Shown in pieces: positions 1 through 9,125 of a stretch of DNA of 64,000 bases. Within the stretch, counting starts at the first letter, position 1. Each line of letters begins with the position of its first letter. Under the pieces are notes generated by a model, which was given only the letters and a program-made list of their open reading frames with translations, made no database searches and was not told the origin of the DNA. Location of the stretch: the NCBI RefSeq assembly GCF_041435355.1, contig NZ_CP108443.1, positions 434,001-498,000 of the forward strand. The letters run 5' to 3'. Both the position numbers and the translations under genes were made by a program. Source of the stretch: Streptomyces sp. NBC_01276 (GTDB taxonomy: Bacteria; Actinomycetota; Actinomycetes; Streptomycetales; Streptomycetaceae).

Positions 1-452
1 AGCACGAGCTGGTGTGGATCGTCTCCTGGACGTCCGAGGAGTACCTACGCACCCGGAATCCGGACTTCATGCTTGCCGGGAACGGGCCCTACTTGGTAGA
101 TCGACTCGACGGAAGCCTGCACCAGATCGGCGTCGTCTCCGCGGTGATCGATGGGTGGCAGGAGGACTACAGAACCCGTATCCGGGGCCAGGTTGTGCGG
201 ACCGCGGTGGATGATCTACACGATGAGGTCCGTGGTGTTGCGGCTGCTCGTGGGCGGATCCATGCAATGCACATCCTGCATCAGAGGTTGCCGGTGCTGT
301 CTCTTGCCGAGGTCATCGAATACGTGGGCGCCTTGAAGGACGGCATTGTTCCGGATCATCTTGCAAGGATCGCCAAGAAGGAACTGGTGCCCTCTGTCGA
401 CCCGGTACTGGCTGCGACGACCATCCGTGGGGCCGCATCGAATACTGACTGA
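1..452 (+). CDS. YrhB/Imm35-like protein, 5' end cut by window edge
   Basis: The frame is open to base 1 and a GTG lies at 12, but codons before it also read well, so the gene probably starts outside the window. The visible 150 residues contain LAGNGPYLVD followed by RLDGSLHQIG, which matches the YrhB/immunity-protein-35 type domain of small Streptomyces proteins. The C-terminal half (residues ~50-146) is helical and ends in TIRGAASNTD; it is not recognised as a domain. Proteins of this family are often found near toxins or as free-standing cytoplasmic proteins. No toxin is visible downstream, so an immunity role cannot be supported here. Family assignment is fairly secure, function unknown. 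Confidence 0.6.
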   Translation, partial: HELVWIVSWTSEEYLRTRNPDFMLAGNGPYLVDRLDGSLHQIGVVSAVIDGWQEDYRTRIRGQVVRTAVDDLHDEVRGVAAARGRIHAMHILHQRLPVLSLAEVIEYVGALKDGIVPDHLARIAKKELVPSVDPVLAATTIRGAASNTD

Positions 453-486
453 CCTGGTGTCAGCTCTGCCGGCAGGTGGCGATGTA

Positions 487-517
487 GTCGAACCAGTCGA
501 ACCAGTCGAACCAGTCG
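487..517. repeat. Tandem 9-mer GTCGAACCA, about 3.4 copies
   Basis: Three full head-to-tail copies of GTCGAACCA are followed by GTCG. The tract sits between roughly complementary TGCCGGCAGG (about 470) and CCTGCCGGGCA (about 520), so it can lie in a hairpin loop. No gene is convincing between 453 and 736; the rest of that stretch shows nothing else. Confidence 0.8.
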
Positions 518-736
518 CGCCTGCCGGGCATCCGAACAACCGCTCAAGGGCGACCCTGGTACGCCACGAGTACGGAGAGGGCATCTCCGTCTCGCAAGCC
601 GCGCAGACCACCACTGCCGCACGCCCGCACGCCGCAACCCCCTGTTCTCCTCTCTTGCGCATGCCCGGACCCCGATCGGGCACGCCTCACGCGGCAGGGT
701 TGATTCATAGTTGTCGTGGCCACAGGTTGTTGCTGG

Positions 737-997
737 TCAGGGCGGCCTGAGTAGGTCGAAGGGGCGGGTGTGGGGCGCGTAGGAGACCTCGCGCAGGCCA
801 GCCGCGATGCTGCGGTTCCCGGCCTGACGGAGGGTGTCGGTGCGCGAGCCGCGCGCGGTCTGCGGTGTCCCGGTGCGACCCGCGTCCGGTCGGCGTGCCT
901 GCGGGCCTTCGGGCAAGCCGAGTGCCTGGTACAGGGCCGTGAGGTGGTCGCGGGCGGCGAGGGCGTGCCGGACGGTGCGGCAGAGCTGTTCGCTCCG
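737..997 (-). other. Open minus-strand segment without a start codon
   Basis: Read on the minus strand this stretch is open for about 86 codons, in the same frame as the gene upstream but after that gene's TAA. It contains ALAARDHLTALYQALGLPEG, which looks coding. There is no start codon or ribosome binding site. It may be the C-terminal remnant of an unrecognised gene. No function is proposed. Confidence 0.25.
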
Positions 998-1294
998 TTA
1001 CTCCGACCGCTCCGGCCAGCGCCTACCCCACCCCTTGACCACCCGGTCGCCGACGGCGAGCGACCGATACGTCCGGCTGTTCACCTCGATGCTGAGCTCC
1101 CGCCCCTCGTCGGTGCGGATGTGCATCATGTAGTGGCCCGTCGGGCCGTAGGTACCGGTCGAACTGCTCACCCCCCGGCCGGTGACCACCCCGGTGTAGG
1201 CGTCCTTGCTCTCGCCCAACCCGTGCGCGGCGATCATCGCCAGGACCATGGCGAGCGGGCCGATGGAGAGGAGCATGACAACGGTGTTCGACAT
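998..1294 (-). CDS. Small membrane-anchored protein of unknown function
   Basis: A 98-residue protein begins MSNTVVMLLS; the ATG is preceded by a GGGGG ribosome binding site about seven bases away. A longer upstream reading frame is rejected because that site points to this ATG. Residues 4-24 form one hydrophobic segment (LLSIGPLAMVLAMIAAHGLG). The rest is a compact soluble beta-rich domain (KDAYTGVVTGRGV, HYMMHIRTDEG, SRTYRSLAVGDRVV) of the small OB/SH3-like kind seen in Streptomyces DUF proteins. The predicted topology is a single N-terminal anchor with the domain on one membrane face. No partner gene is evident; neighbours are insertion-sequence debris. Confidence 0.6.
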   Translation of the reverse strand: MSNTVVMLLSIGPLAMVLAMIAAHGLGESKDAYTGVVTGRGVSSSTGTYGPTGHYMMHIRTDEGRELSIEVNSRTYRSLAVGDRVVKGWGRRWPERSE

Positions 1295-1490
1295 GTGCGA
1301 TCCCCCTGCATCGACGACGGCACAGGCCATCCACGGCAGCGTACCGGTCTTGTGGACGCCAGCCCAGAAGGCGTACCCAGAGGGCTGTTCGGCCCCGGTC
1401 CGGGGCCAGGGCTGCCTCCTGGGCCGGGTGGTGGGCGTGGTGCAGGTCACCGGAGGGTAACGGGACTGGCGAGGCCGTCACGAACGCAAG

Positions 1491-2053
1491 GAGGCTCCGG
1501 TTGACGGGGTGGCCGACCAAAGTCGCCCTGCATCACCGGAGCCTCGATGTGCCGCCAGTCTGTCACCGTCTGCCTGATCAAGTCGCCCAGCCCCGCCACA
1601 CGCGAACTGTCCGTGTTGACGGATCGGTTGACGGCTCTGCCCGACCCGCTCGACAGTCAAAGAACTACGTACTCCACCAACCACCAGGTCGTCATTGACG
1701 CGGATGCCCGCCTGGTCGTTGTGGTCGGTGAGGCTTTGCCCGGCAACCGCAACGACTGCCGGGCACGGGAGGAGTCTGGCGCGAAGGCCGCCGTTGGCAG
1801 GACCCTCACGATGGCCGACGGCGGCTATACGGGCACCGGCCTTCTCATGCCTCACCGCCGCACCCCGGGCGAAGAGTTGCCGGGCTGGAAGCGCGAGCAT
1901 AATCGCTCGCACAAACAGGTCCGGCCCGCGTCGAGGACGTCTTCGCCCGCATCAAGACGGAAGATCCTCCGTGACTGCCGTCTCAAGGGCGACGGCGTCC
2001 GACACGCCATGCTCGGCATCGCCCGACTGCACAACCTCGCTCTCACGGGATAG
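1491..2053 (+). pseudogene. IS5-type (DDE_Tnp_4) transposase remnant
   Basis: The block from about 1640 carries the DDE_Tnp_4 landmarks YSTNHQVVIDADARLVVVVG, ALPGNRNDC and MADGGYTGTGLLMPHRR, ending KILRDCRLKGDGVRHAMLG. The N-terminal helix-turn-helix region is largely deleted. A frameshift near 1920 disrupts the ARVEHVFARIK motif and the second and third catalytic acids are not in one frame. A perfect 10-bp inverted repeat, GAGGCTCCGG (1491-1500) with CCGGAGCCTC (1536-1545), lies at its 5' edge. It belongs to the same family as the element at 53136-53997 but is a separate, older copy. Not functional. Confidence 0.8.
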
Positions 2054-2120
2054 GTCCGGCCATATGTGGGACCTGAGAGGTCCCCGGGAGACGGCTCCCC
2101 CTCCCAGTCTCGGAGGAGAA

Positions 2121-2552
2121 TCAGGCGAGGCAGAACTCGTTGCCCTCGATGTCCTGCATCGTGATGCACGACTCGTTGACGCCATCGGCGCGCTGCGTCA
2201 GCACGTGTTTCGCGCCGAGCGCCATCAGCCGTGCGCATTCGGCCTCAAGTGTGGCCAGGCGCTCGTCACCCACGAGGCCGGTGCCGACCCGCACATCGAG
2301 ATGCACGCGGTTCTTGACGACCTTGCCTTCGGGAACTCGCTGGAAGAGCACGCGCGGGCCCACACCCGAGGGATCAGTGCACGCGAAGTAGATCTCATCC
2401 TCAGGCGGCAGCGAGTGGTGGTACTCCTCCCACGTGGTGAAGCCCTCCGGGACTGTCGGTACGACGTACCCCAGCACCTCGCACCAGAAGGCGGCGAGGC
2501 GCGCAGGTTCCGCGCAGTCGAAGGTCACTTGGAACTGCTTGATCATTGACAT
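2121..2552 (-). CDS. VOC-family (Glyoxalase_6-like) protein
   Basis: A 143-residue protein starts MSMIKQFQVTFDCAEPARLA, with the alternative start MIKQF two codons later. It carries the FWCEVLGY signature of the glyoxalase/bleomycin-resistance superfamily near residue 25 and the second beta-alpha-beta module with RVHLDVRVG (~85-93) and MQDIEGNEFCLA at the C-terminus. The metal-site acid of the second module would be the E of DIEGNEF. Members bind small metabolites, often with a divalent metal, and range from glyoxalases to antibiotic-binding proteins; the substrate is not predictable. It stands alone between two transposase remnants and is complete in length for the family. Confidence 0.8.
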   Translation of the reverse strand: MSMIKQFQVTFDCAEPARLAAFWCEVLGYVVPTVPEGFTTWEEYHHSLPPEDEIYFACTDPSGVGPRVLFQRVPEGKVVKNRVHLDVRVGTGLVGDERLATLEAECARLMALGAKHVLTQRADGVNESCITMQDIEGNEFCLA

Positions 2553-2837
2553 CGGCGCACGATAACAGGGGCCCTGCTCATCTCCGCGGGCGGGTGGATC
2601 CACACGTTGCCGGGAGGACGGCCCTGCCATCCGCTGCTGTGTCGTGCGGTCACAGGGGTGAACCGAGGTCGGCGCCTCTCCCAAAGGGTGGGACCCAGGA
2701 TCCGATCTCAGCCGACCAGTCTCGTGCCAAAGATCAGTTACGGCGGACAGCCCTTGCGAGCTCGTGCATGGTTGGCGGTGCGACGCTGGATCGTGATCCC
2801 TGATCATGTTCGTGTGGTGGGGAACGGGTGTCGTGCG

Positions 2838-3293
2838 GCGATCATCAGCGACCGGAGGATCACGGGGTTGTCGGCCGATGTGATCGCCGAACTCGTCGCC
2901 GAGATCGGCCCGCTATGACACGAACGGCACCAGGCGAGACTGGACTCCAAGCCACGGAATCGGGCCGTCGGCGCCGGCGCAAAGGACCGGCTGGTCTTCA
3001 TCGACGGCCTCCTGGCCACACTCGTCCACCTTCGCCACGGTGCCACCCACGACGTGCTGGCCTGCTGGTTCGGCGTCGACCGCTCCACCATCACCCGGGC
3101 GATCGGCGAAGTGCGGCCCCTGCTCGCAGCACGCGGCTGCACCATCGCGGCCGGCCTCCTGCTCCGCACCCTCGCCGAGGTCATCGGCCACCTCGGAGCC
3201 GGCGGACAGACCGGGATCATCGACGGCATCGGGTGCCCGGAGAGGGCGATCAGCCGGCGCCGCGGGGAGGTAGTGAGCACGGACGACGGGTAA
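2838..3293 (+). pseudogene. IS5-family transposase N-terminal half (HTH_Tnp_4)
   Basis: The reading frame gives ITGLSADVIAELVAEIGPL, then KDRLVFIDGLLATLVHLRHG and ACWFGVDRSTITRAIGEV, the helix-turn-helix of DDE_Tnp_4 transposases. A stop at 2918-2920 and degeneration after 3240 (where the catalytic domain should begin) show it is dead. The following 150 bases keep only scraps (TATGRPRDAHAYPTAKQAGG). It forms the left part of a three-family mosaic that continues to 4095. Confidence 0.75.
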
Positions 3294-3519
3294 ACCCGCC
3301 TGCTGGACACCGCCACCGGCCGCCCCCGCGACGCCCACGCCTATCCCACGGCCAAGCAGGCTGGCGGTTACTGGTCGAACACGGCGACCAGTCCACGGGG
3401 CAACTACCTCATGGTCGAATCCCTGGACGAGAACCTGAAGTCCAGCCTGACGGCCTGGGAAACCCGCACCAGGGGCAAAAGCTCTCGACGAGTGCCGGCG
3501 GACCCGCCTTCCTGGCGCC

Positions 3520-4095
3520 AAGCACTGGATGCACATCCTCACCGAAATCAAGAACCGCGGCGTGAACGACGTCCTCATGCTCGTCGGCGACGGCCTGAAG
3601 GGCCTGCCGGACGTGGTCGAGTACCTCTTCTTCACCGACGTCGACGTCTTGTCGGGGGCGTACCTCGGCATCCGAACACCTTCCGTCGGGGGCGTTCGCA
3701 ACCACTGGCCGCGCTTCGCAAGTCCCTCACCTGGGACCAAGGCTCGTTGTGGTTCATCGATGCCGGAAACATGATCGTTCCCGATTCCGGCGATCGTGCG
3801 GTTGCGGGAGAACGGCTGGGAGGAGTTCAAGCCGTTCCTCCGGTTCGACACCGAGATCCGTCGCATCGTCTGCACCACCAACGCGATCGAGTCCGTGAAC
3901 GCCAGGATCCGGCGGGCGGTCAAGGCCCGCGGGCACTTCCCGAACGAGACCGCAGTGTTTGAGTGCGTCTACATGGCGATCATGTCGCTCGACCCCACCG
4001 GGAATGGGGCAGGCCCACTGGAGCTGCGTTGGAAGACCGCGCTGAACGCCTTCGACATCACCTTCGGCGGCCGACTCTCCGCAGCCCGCCAGTAA
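3520..4095 (+). pseudogene. IS256-family (Mutator) transposase, two fragments
   Basis: Fragment one (3520-3610) reads KHWMHILTEIKNRGVNDVLM and GDGLKGLPDVVE, the central part of Mutator-type transposases around the second catalytic Asp. Fragment two (3796-4095) reads WEEFKPFLRFDTEIRRIVCT, TNAIESVNARIRRAVKARGH and ends ALNAFDITFGGRLSAARQ, the normal C-terminus. About 130 codons between them are missing and replaced by foreign sequence, including a short IS30 piece. The N-terminal third is absent. Not functional. Confidence 0.85.
3690..3765 (+). pseudogene. IS30-family transposase scrap inside the IS256 remnant
   Basis: In a different frame from the flanking IS256 pieces this segment reads QPLAALRKSLTWDQGS, the conserved block of IS30 transposases that carries a catalytic Asp. 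Only about 20 codons survive. It indicates that an IS30 element once landed in, or recombined with, the IS256 copy. Confidence 0.6.
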
Positions 4096-4228
4096 CTCCA
4101 ACCACCCTCGTTACACCGTTCGATTGACAAACCCTCCGGGGCGGGTGGGCGGGCGCGGTGTCGCTGAGGGGAGGGTTCGATGCCCCACGCTGTAGCAACT
4201 GCAGCGCCGGGGCGGGTTGCCGGTAGTT

Positions 4229-4279
4229 GGGTGCCGTCCTTCCCCGGCCCGGTACGCGCGGGAGGGGAGGACGGCACCC
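4229..4279 (-). terminator. Hairpin terminator of the LAETG surface protein gene
   Basis: Perfect 12-bp arms GGGTGCCGTCCT (4229-4240) and AGGACGGCACCC (4268-4279) enclose a GC-rich loop that can extend the stem. It begins 14 bases after the stop codon of the minus-strand gene at 4293. No U-tract follows, as is common in Streptomyces. Confidence 0.7.
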
Positions 4280-4292
4280 GGGAGCATGGAGC

Positions 4293-5741
4293 TCAGGCGG
4301 TGGTGCGGCGACGGCGTCCGGTTCCGGCGACGAACGCGGCTCCCATGGAAAGTGCGATGCCTGCACCGCCGAGCGCCCAGGCGGTGGCGGCGTCGGTGCC
4401 GGTTTCGGCAAGCTGGCCGCTGCCAGTGGTGCTGCCGGGTCCACCGTGGTTCGTGTTGTCCGCCGGCTTGGCACCGCCATCAGGCTTGGTCTGGTTGCCG
4501 GTGCCGGTGCCGGTGCCGCCGTCGGGCTTGTTGCCGGTGTCCGGCTTTGGGGTGCCTCCGTCTGGCGCGGGCGTCTGGGCGGAACCCGCGGCGGTCACCT
4601 TGGACGCGTGGCTCACGTCCTCGGAGTGCACCGAGCCTTCACCCCACCCGTTCTGGCCGCTCGTGTGCAGGGAGATGTCGTGCGGGGAGGTCTTGGCGTC
4701 GAACTTCAGCCTGAGCTTGAGGTCGAAGGTTTCGTTCTTCTCGATGTCCACGGTGGCCAGCTCGTGGACCCAGACCTCCTCCGATCCGTCGGACAGGACC
4801 GGGTGCCAGGCCCAGACGCCCTTGGTGTCGGGAGCGTAGACCTCGAGCTTGATGTCGCCTTCCTTGAAGAAGCCGTCCTTCACCCAGAGGGCCAGGTCGA
4901 GCTGGTAGTCGTCGATCGCGGCATGCCCGGAGTTGTCGACGTGCAGCGAGAAATCGCTCCAGTCCGCGCCCGCCTTGAAGCCGGCCTGGGGCAGCCCCGT
5001 CAGGCCGAGCTTAGGACCGGTGAAGACGGGTACTTCCTGGCCGCCGCCCTCATTGGGCTTGGCTTCGCCGACTCGGCTGTCGAAGAAGGAGTAGCGGGAG
5101 ACGACCTGACCGCCATCGTCCGTACCTTCGCCGCCGACGGAGATTTCGATCGGTGCGGCAGGGGTGTCGGCGGTGAAGCGGATCCGGAAGTCCACGGAGT
5201 AGGCCTGGCCCGGGGCGACGGACTTCTTGTCGGAGTCGATCTCGTAGTAGTTGCTGCCGCGGTCGAGCCGCAGGGTCGTGCGCTTCCACGTGCCGTCAGC
5301 CTGGCGGATCTCGGCCTGGAGGTGCTTGGCCTGGACGATGCCGTCGTACTGGGAGACGGTGACAGCGGCCACGAAGTCGTCGACCGGGAGTCCGCCCCGG
5401 TTGTCGACGTTCACCGTCAGATTCGTCCAGTCTCCACCGGGGGTGAAGCTCTTCGGAACCCCGGTCAGGGACACCGCAGGCCCGTTGTTGCGGTACCGCG
5501 GGCTCGCCACGGTCTGCTTCGCTTCCCCTGAACCCGCAGAAGGCGCCACCCTCTGTCCTGCCGGCGCCGCCTGCGGAGCGTCGTTTCGCGAACCGGACTG
5601 CGCGGTGTCCTGCGGATCGGTCTGCGGTGCCGTGTCCGGAACCGAAACGGCCGGCTTGTCCTGGGCCATGGCGGGTACTGCCAACGCCGTCGGCCCCACC
5701 ACAGCAGCGGCCGCCACGACGGCCATGCGCTTGAGCTTCAT
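4293..5741 (-). CDS. Secreted LAETG-anchored surface protein
   Basis: The 482-residue protein starts at MKLKRMAVVAAAAVVG, with an AAGGGGGT ribosome binding site eight bases upstream; an in-frame ATG 13 codons earlier lacks one. A Sec signal peptide ends near ALAVPAMAQ (~27). A Gln/Ala/Pro-rich linker (30-75) is followed by two repeated beta-sandwich units (~80-215 and ~220-375), each containing a TNLTVNVDN/SDFSLHVDN-type strand. A Gly/Pro/Lys/Asp/Thr-rich spacer leads to LAETG (444-448), a hydrophobic stretch and RRRR. LAXTG is the motif used by class E sortases of high-GC Gram-positives, so the protein is predicted to be covalently attached to the cell wall. No sortase gene lies in the window. 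The ligand is unknown. Confidence 0.85.
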   Translation of the reverse strand: MKLKRMAVVAAAAVVGPTALAVPAMAQDKPAVSVPDTAPQTDPQDTAQSGSRNDAPQAAPAGQRVAPSAGSGEAKQTVASPRYRNNGPAVSLTGVPKSFTPGGDWTNLTVNVDNRGGLPVDDFVAAVTVSQYDGIVQAKHLQAEIRQADGTWKRTTLRLDRGSNYYEIDSDKKSVAPGQAYSVDFRIRFTADTPAAPIEISVGGEGTDDGGQVVSRYSFFDSRVGEAKPNEGGGQEVPVFTGPKLGLTGLPQAGFKAGADWSDFSLHVDNSGHAAIDDYQLDLALWVKDGFFKEGDIKLEVYAPDTKGVWAWHPVLSDGSEEVWVHELATVDIEKNETFDLKLRLKFDAKTSPHDISLHTSGQNGWGEGSVHSEDVSHASKVTAAGSAQTPAPDGGTPKPDTGNKPDGGTGTGTGNQTKPDGGAKPADNTNHGGPGSTTGSGQLAETGTDAATAWALGGAGIALSMGAAFVAGTGRRRRTTA

Positions 5742-6139
5742 GTCTTGGACCCCCTTGATGATTCCCGAATGCGATGACACATCCGGCCCACCCCAACATC
5801 TTTTTGAACTTGATCAGGTTAAGTGCTCAGTCCCCTTCGCAGTCGGGGAGAAAGTCACGAACCGGCATCGATCGCATCCGGGGGATGGCGCCCTCAAAGG
5901 TCACCGAGCCCAGGCGCGACCGAGACTTCATTCTCGGTGAAAACGAGTCCACCCAGGGCATCCCTGGCATACATCTCTCCAGCTGGATGCCCTCCTGGCG
6001 CGCGTGGTGATCGGGGAGCGGGTCCATGGGCGGGGGACACTGGCCGGTGGTCGCCTGGGTTCGCCGCGCAGGAATGGGCGGCGGGTCTGGATAGTGATCC
6101 GCAACTAGTCGATCATGCAGAAGAGTTGCGGATGCAACG

Positions 6140-6628
6140 CGCATGGCGACCACGGTCGTGGCACCTGGTGACCTGCTGCCGGACGAGCTCGGTCCGTTCC
6201 AGACCGCCCACAAGCGATTGATGCGGTGGGCCGTGGACGGCACGTGGGAACGGATTCTCGCCGCTGTTCTGCCAGCCGCCCATGCCGGCGATGACATCGG
6301 CTGGATGGTGTCGGTGGACTCCACCATCTACCGGGCCCACCAGCACGCAGCCGGAGCCAGGAGGCAGGTGACGCCCCAGCGTTCGAGGCCGTCATGGCTG
6401 GCATCCGCGTTCCGCGACCAAGTCGGTCACCGTCGACGGCGAGGCAGCGCCGGCGGTCGCCCGCCGACCTTCGACGCCGAGGCGTACAAGCCGCGCAACG
6501 GGGTCGAACGATGAGTCAACCGGCTCAAGCAATGGCGCGGTCTGGCCATGCGGACGGACAAGCTCGCCATCGCCTACCAGGCCGCACTCCGCCTCGCCGG
6601 CATCCTCATGTGGATCCGAGGATCCTGA
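6140..6628 (+). pseudogene. IS5-family transposase remnant
   Basis: The frame reads LLPDELGPFQTAHKRLMRWA, VDGTWERIL and VDSTIYRAHQHAAGAR (first catalytic Asp), then after a short degenerate stretch GGRPPTFDAEAYKPRNGVER. A TGA at 6512-6514 interrupts what should continue directly into NRLKQWRGLAMRTDKLAIAY and LRLAGILMW. The N-terminal domain is missing, so there are both truncation and a nonsense mutation. This IS5 subgroup differs from the DDE_Tnp_4 copies elsewhere in the window. Confidence 0.8.
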
Positions 6629-6660
6629 ACGCCGGCCTGAGGCGGCTGCGCCTTCCCCGT

Positions 6661-7128
6661 CTACATGCCTCGCGGTGGGCCGTAGTCGGCCCACGCACCT
6701 TCCCTGCTCAGTACGGCGATCCCGTCGGGCACGCCATGGACCTGTGGCGCCAAAAAGATCATGTGCTCCTGATCGTGCCCGCGAGGGGGATGAGGCCCTC
6801 GGCCGTGCCGAAGGTGATCTCCGGAAGGCCGAGGATGACACGGGGATCGACAGGGGACTCCACACCCACCCTCACCCGCTCCTCCTGCGACCACAGCTGG
6901 GACGTACGCCGCATCCATTGCGCCGAGGTCATGCCAACCATCGCTCGGACGGTCCAGGTAGAGGTGATGGTTGATCTGGCGGGCCCCGTACGCATCAGCG
7001 ATCGCCTTGTAGTCCGCAGGCAGCGACCGTCCGAGCTCGCCTTCCAGGCGCAGCCAGGCCGCGGGGGTGGCGCCGTCGGCCTGCGGGTGGCCGAGCATGT
7101 CGATAGCGGCCTGCACGTAGTCGGTCAC
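6661..7128 (-). pseudogene. SUKH/SMI1-KNR4 family gene with two frameshifts
   Basis: A GTG start with GAGG ribosome binding site gives MTDYVQAAIDMLG, then PAAWLRLEGELGRSLPADYK and YGARQINHHLYL, the N-terminal SUKH signature. Near 6905 the coding frame moves: the neighbouring frame supplies QLWSQEERVRVGVESPVDPR and FGTAEGLIPLAGT. Near 6770 it returns to the first frame with MIFLAPQVHG and REGAWADYG. Together these make one normal SUKH domain of about 155 residues. SUKH proteins commonly act as immunity proteins against nuclease toxins or are free-standing. The two shifts compensate in frame but leave about 45 wrong residues in the middle, so this copy is probably inactive; sequencing error is possible. 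Confidence 0.7.
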
Positions 7129-7301
7129 GGCGCCTCAAGAAAGGGGAGAAGGTGCAGGGCGCCCCATCATTCGACGCCTCTTGCGTCGTCCGGCTGCCAG
7201 GGTCTGGAAGGCAGGCATCTCATCGTGCACTCGTCGGGTGCGGTGCTGACCAGGAGGCAGAACCTAGTGCTGCTCCGCAGAAGTTCATGGAGAGGTTTTG
7301 A

Positions 7302-8100
7302 TCAGGCGGCCTTGAGGGGGGGGTGCCTTCGTAGGTCCATCGGTAGGGCTTGGCGGTCTCGTTGTGCCCGATGACGTATGCCTCCAGCTTCTAGATCAGG
7401 TCGCCCCGGCTGGGGAAGTTGCCGTGCCGCAGGGCCCGGCGGGTCAGGGCGGAGAAGAACAGTTGGTGTGCTTGGCGGTGTGGGAGGAGCCGTTGTCGAG
7501 CATGACGTGGATCTCCTTGACAGGAGCGATCGCCCGGTCGAGTCGCTCCAGGAAGGCGGTGAAGGCCGCCGCGTTGTTGCGGGCGATCACCTCTGTGAGG
7601 ACCTCACCGGTGCGCACGTCGAGAGCGGCGATGAGGGAGACGGTGCCGTGACGCCGGTACGCGAACTCCTGCCGGGCGGTTTACCGGGGCGTGCTGGACG
7701 ACCGGGATGGCAGCGTGAACGGGCGGCGATGATCGGGGTCTTCTCGTCGATGGAGAGCACCACCGTTCCCTGCGGTGGATCGAGGTAGAGGGCGCACACC
7801 GCGGACGCTCGCAGCCAGAAGTCGGGGGTGTCCGGCGGGTGAGCCGGCCACGGACCTTGTGCGGGTTCAGGTCCAGACCGGCCAGGAGCCTGCCGACCTG
7901 GGAGGTGGAGAGCGACACGAAGCAGGCGCTGGCCACGTGCTGGGCGACGGCCCGGTGCGACCAGGTCGCCTCCGGGTGCGGCGGCTGTGGTCATGATCGC
8001 TATGCGGACCTCGGGCCCGTAGATCTTCGGCCGCCCCGACCGTTCGGCGTCCCGCAAGCCGTCCGGGCCCAGTGCGGCGATCCGCGCAGGATTCGCCTAC
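7302..8100 (-). pseudogene. IS630-family transposase remnant
   Basis: The minus strand reads ALGPDGLRDAERSGRPKIYG (DNA-binding part), then in a second frame SACFVSLSTSQVGRLLAGL, then PPQGTVVLSIDEKTPIIAAR with the first catalytic Asp, and IHVMLDNGSSHTAKHTKLFF with the second. The conserved block with the third acid is deleted, and the end reads LEAYVIGHNETAKPYRWTYE. At least three frame changes and a stop near 7390 show decay. The C-terminal stop lies at 7302-7304. Confidence 0.8.
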
Positions 8101-8310
8101 GTGGCACCCGAGTTGCCCGGCGAGCAGAGCCTGCCGCTGTGCCGACTGCGTTTCACCGGCGTACTACATACCTGGGGCTTCGCCCTCTATCTGGCCAGCA
8201 ACGACAGCTACCGGGACAACATCCTGTCCAGCGGACTGCCGGCCGGCTCCCCGGAGGAAGCCCTCGACTGCGCAGGCGACCTCTACCTCAACGCTCTCGC
8301 GCCGGCCATC
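8101..8310 (+). pseudogene. Unidentified coding fragment
   Basis: The frame starting with GTG reads RLRFTGVLHTWGFALYLASN, DSYRDNILSSGLPAGSPEEA and LDCAGDLYLNA, clearly coding in composition and resembling the C-terminus of small proteins seen next to Streptomyces transposases. No start signal is seen and coding character stops at about 8305 where an IS701 piece begins. The family was not identified with certainty. Confidence 0.4.
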
Positions 8311-8430
8311 CGGGTGCCGGCAGGACTCAGAAGGGCCAGTTGTATCTGCGGGGTCTGCTGCTGGACGGCCGGCGCAAGTCGATGCAGCCGATGGCCGAAC
8401 GTCTATGGGGCTGACCATCAGCGGTTGCGG
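8300..8430 (+). pseudogene. IS701-family transposase N-terminal scrap
   Basis: Reads TQKGQLYLRGLLLDGRRKSM followed by QPMAERLWG and a stop at 8412-8414, the start of IS701 transposases where a helix (ERL.V.HQ.LQQF) normally follows. In the adjacent frame ADHQRLRQFMA continues the motif, so a frameshift is also present. Confidence 0.65.
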
Positions 8431-8439
8431 CAGTTCATG

Positions 8440-8600
8440 GCCGGTGCCCCGGTACCCGGTAGCCACCGTCCGCGATCACCGTCGTCCGGCCGACGGCTAC
8501 GACGGGGCGGGTGCCGGCGTCGAGGACGACGTGGCGGTTGGTGGAGTAACGGTGATCCCTCGACCGCTCGGCGATGGCATCGCCGCGGTTGGGGACCAGG
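8440..8600 (-). pseudogene. IS5-type (DDE_Tnp_4) transposase scrap
   Basis: The minus strand reads RDHRYSTNRHVVLDAGTRPV, VAVGRT and TVIADGGYR. This is the same block as in the remnants at 1640-1840 and 53540-53720, but with the ALPGNRND segment deleted between VAVGR and TVIADGG. It is a third copy of that family. Confidence 0.65.
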
Positions 8601-9078
8601 GCACGGGCGCTGGTGTGCGAGTGCCTGCGGCGTCCGGGCGGCTGGAGACAGGGTGCCCGAGGGGACGATCGACCTGCGGTTCACGGGAGAGGGCGTGGCT
8701 CCGGGCCGAGTGAACGTCGCCTACGGCCTCTGTCCGTCCTGGAGAGGCGGTGACCCGGCCACCCGCGCGGTCCTCCCGGCATCCCGGTACGCAGCCGCTG
8801 GGGCGCGCAGGAGGCGGTGATCCAGGTCGATCCGCAGAATCCCGCAGCCGCCCGCGGGCGCGCGGCCCGCAGGATGCACTCCGAGCGGGCAACCGCACAG
8901 CAACGACGCCGCGGGCTTCGACGGGTACATCCGGGACCTGCGTGAGCACCGTCTCGGCCACCCCCGTTGAGCAGGTGCGGCCACGGCGGGCTCCGGCCGG
9001 TGCTGCCACCGGAAACGGGTTCACCGGTACGTGGACCGGCCCCGCTTCAGCGCCACACAGCCGGTGCCGGTCACGCTG
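8601..9078. other. Non-coding or decayed stretch before the P450 gene
   Basis: No start-to-stop frame with a ribosome binding site was found. A short plus-strand run near 8896-8970 (AAGFDGYIRDLREHRLGHPR) has coding character but no start, and is probably another remnant. Confidence 0.4.
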
Positions 9079-9107
9079 CGGGCGGCGGGTGTGCCGCCCG
9101 CCGCCCG
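9079..9107 (+). promoter_or_regulatory. Strong hairpin just upstream of the P450 start
   Basis: Perfect 11-bp arms CGGGCGGCGGG (9079-9089) and CCCGCCGCCCG (9097-9107) with a 7-base loop end about 10 bases before the GAGG ribosome binding site of the P450 gene. It could terminate readthrough from upstream debris, or lie in the leader RNA and modulate translation. Confidence 0.5.
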
Positions 9108-9125
9108 TCTGCGTGAGGATGCCCG

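Noticed and set aside
487..517. Possible start of a CRISPR array
   Set aside because: The repeat unit is 9 bases with no spacers and only three copies; no cas genes are present.
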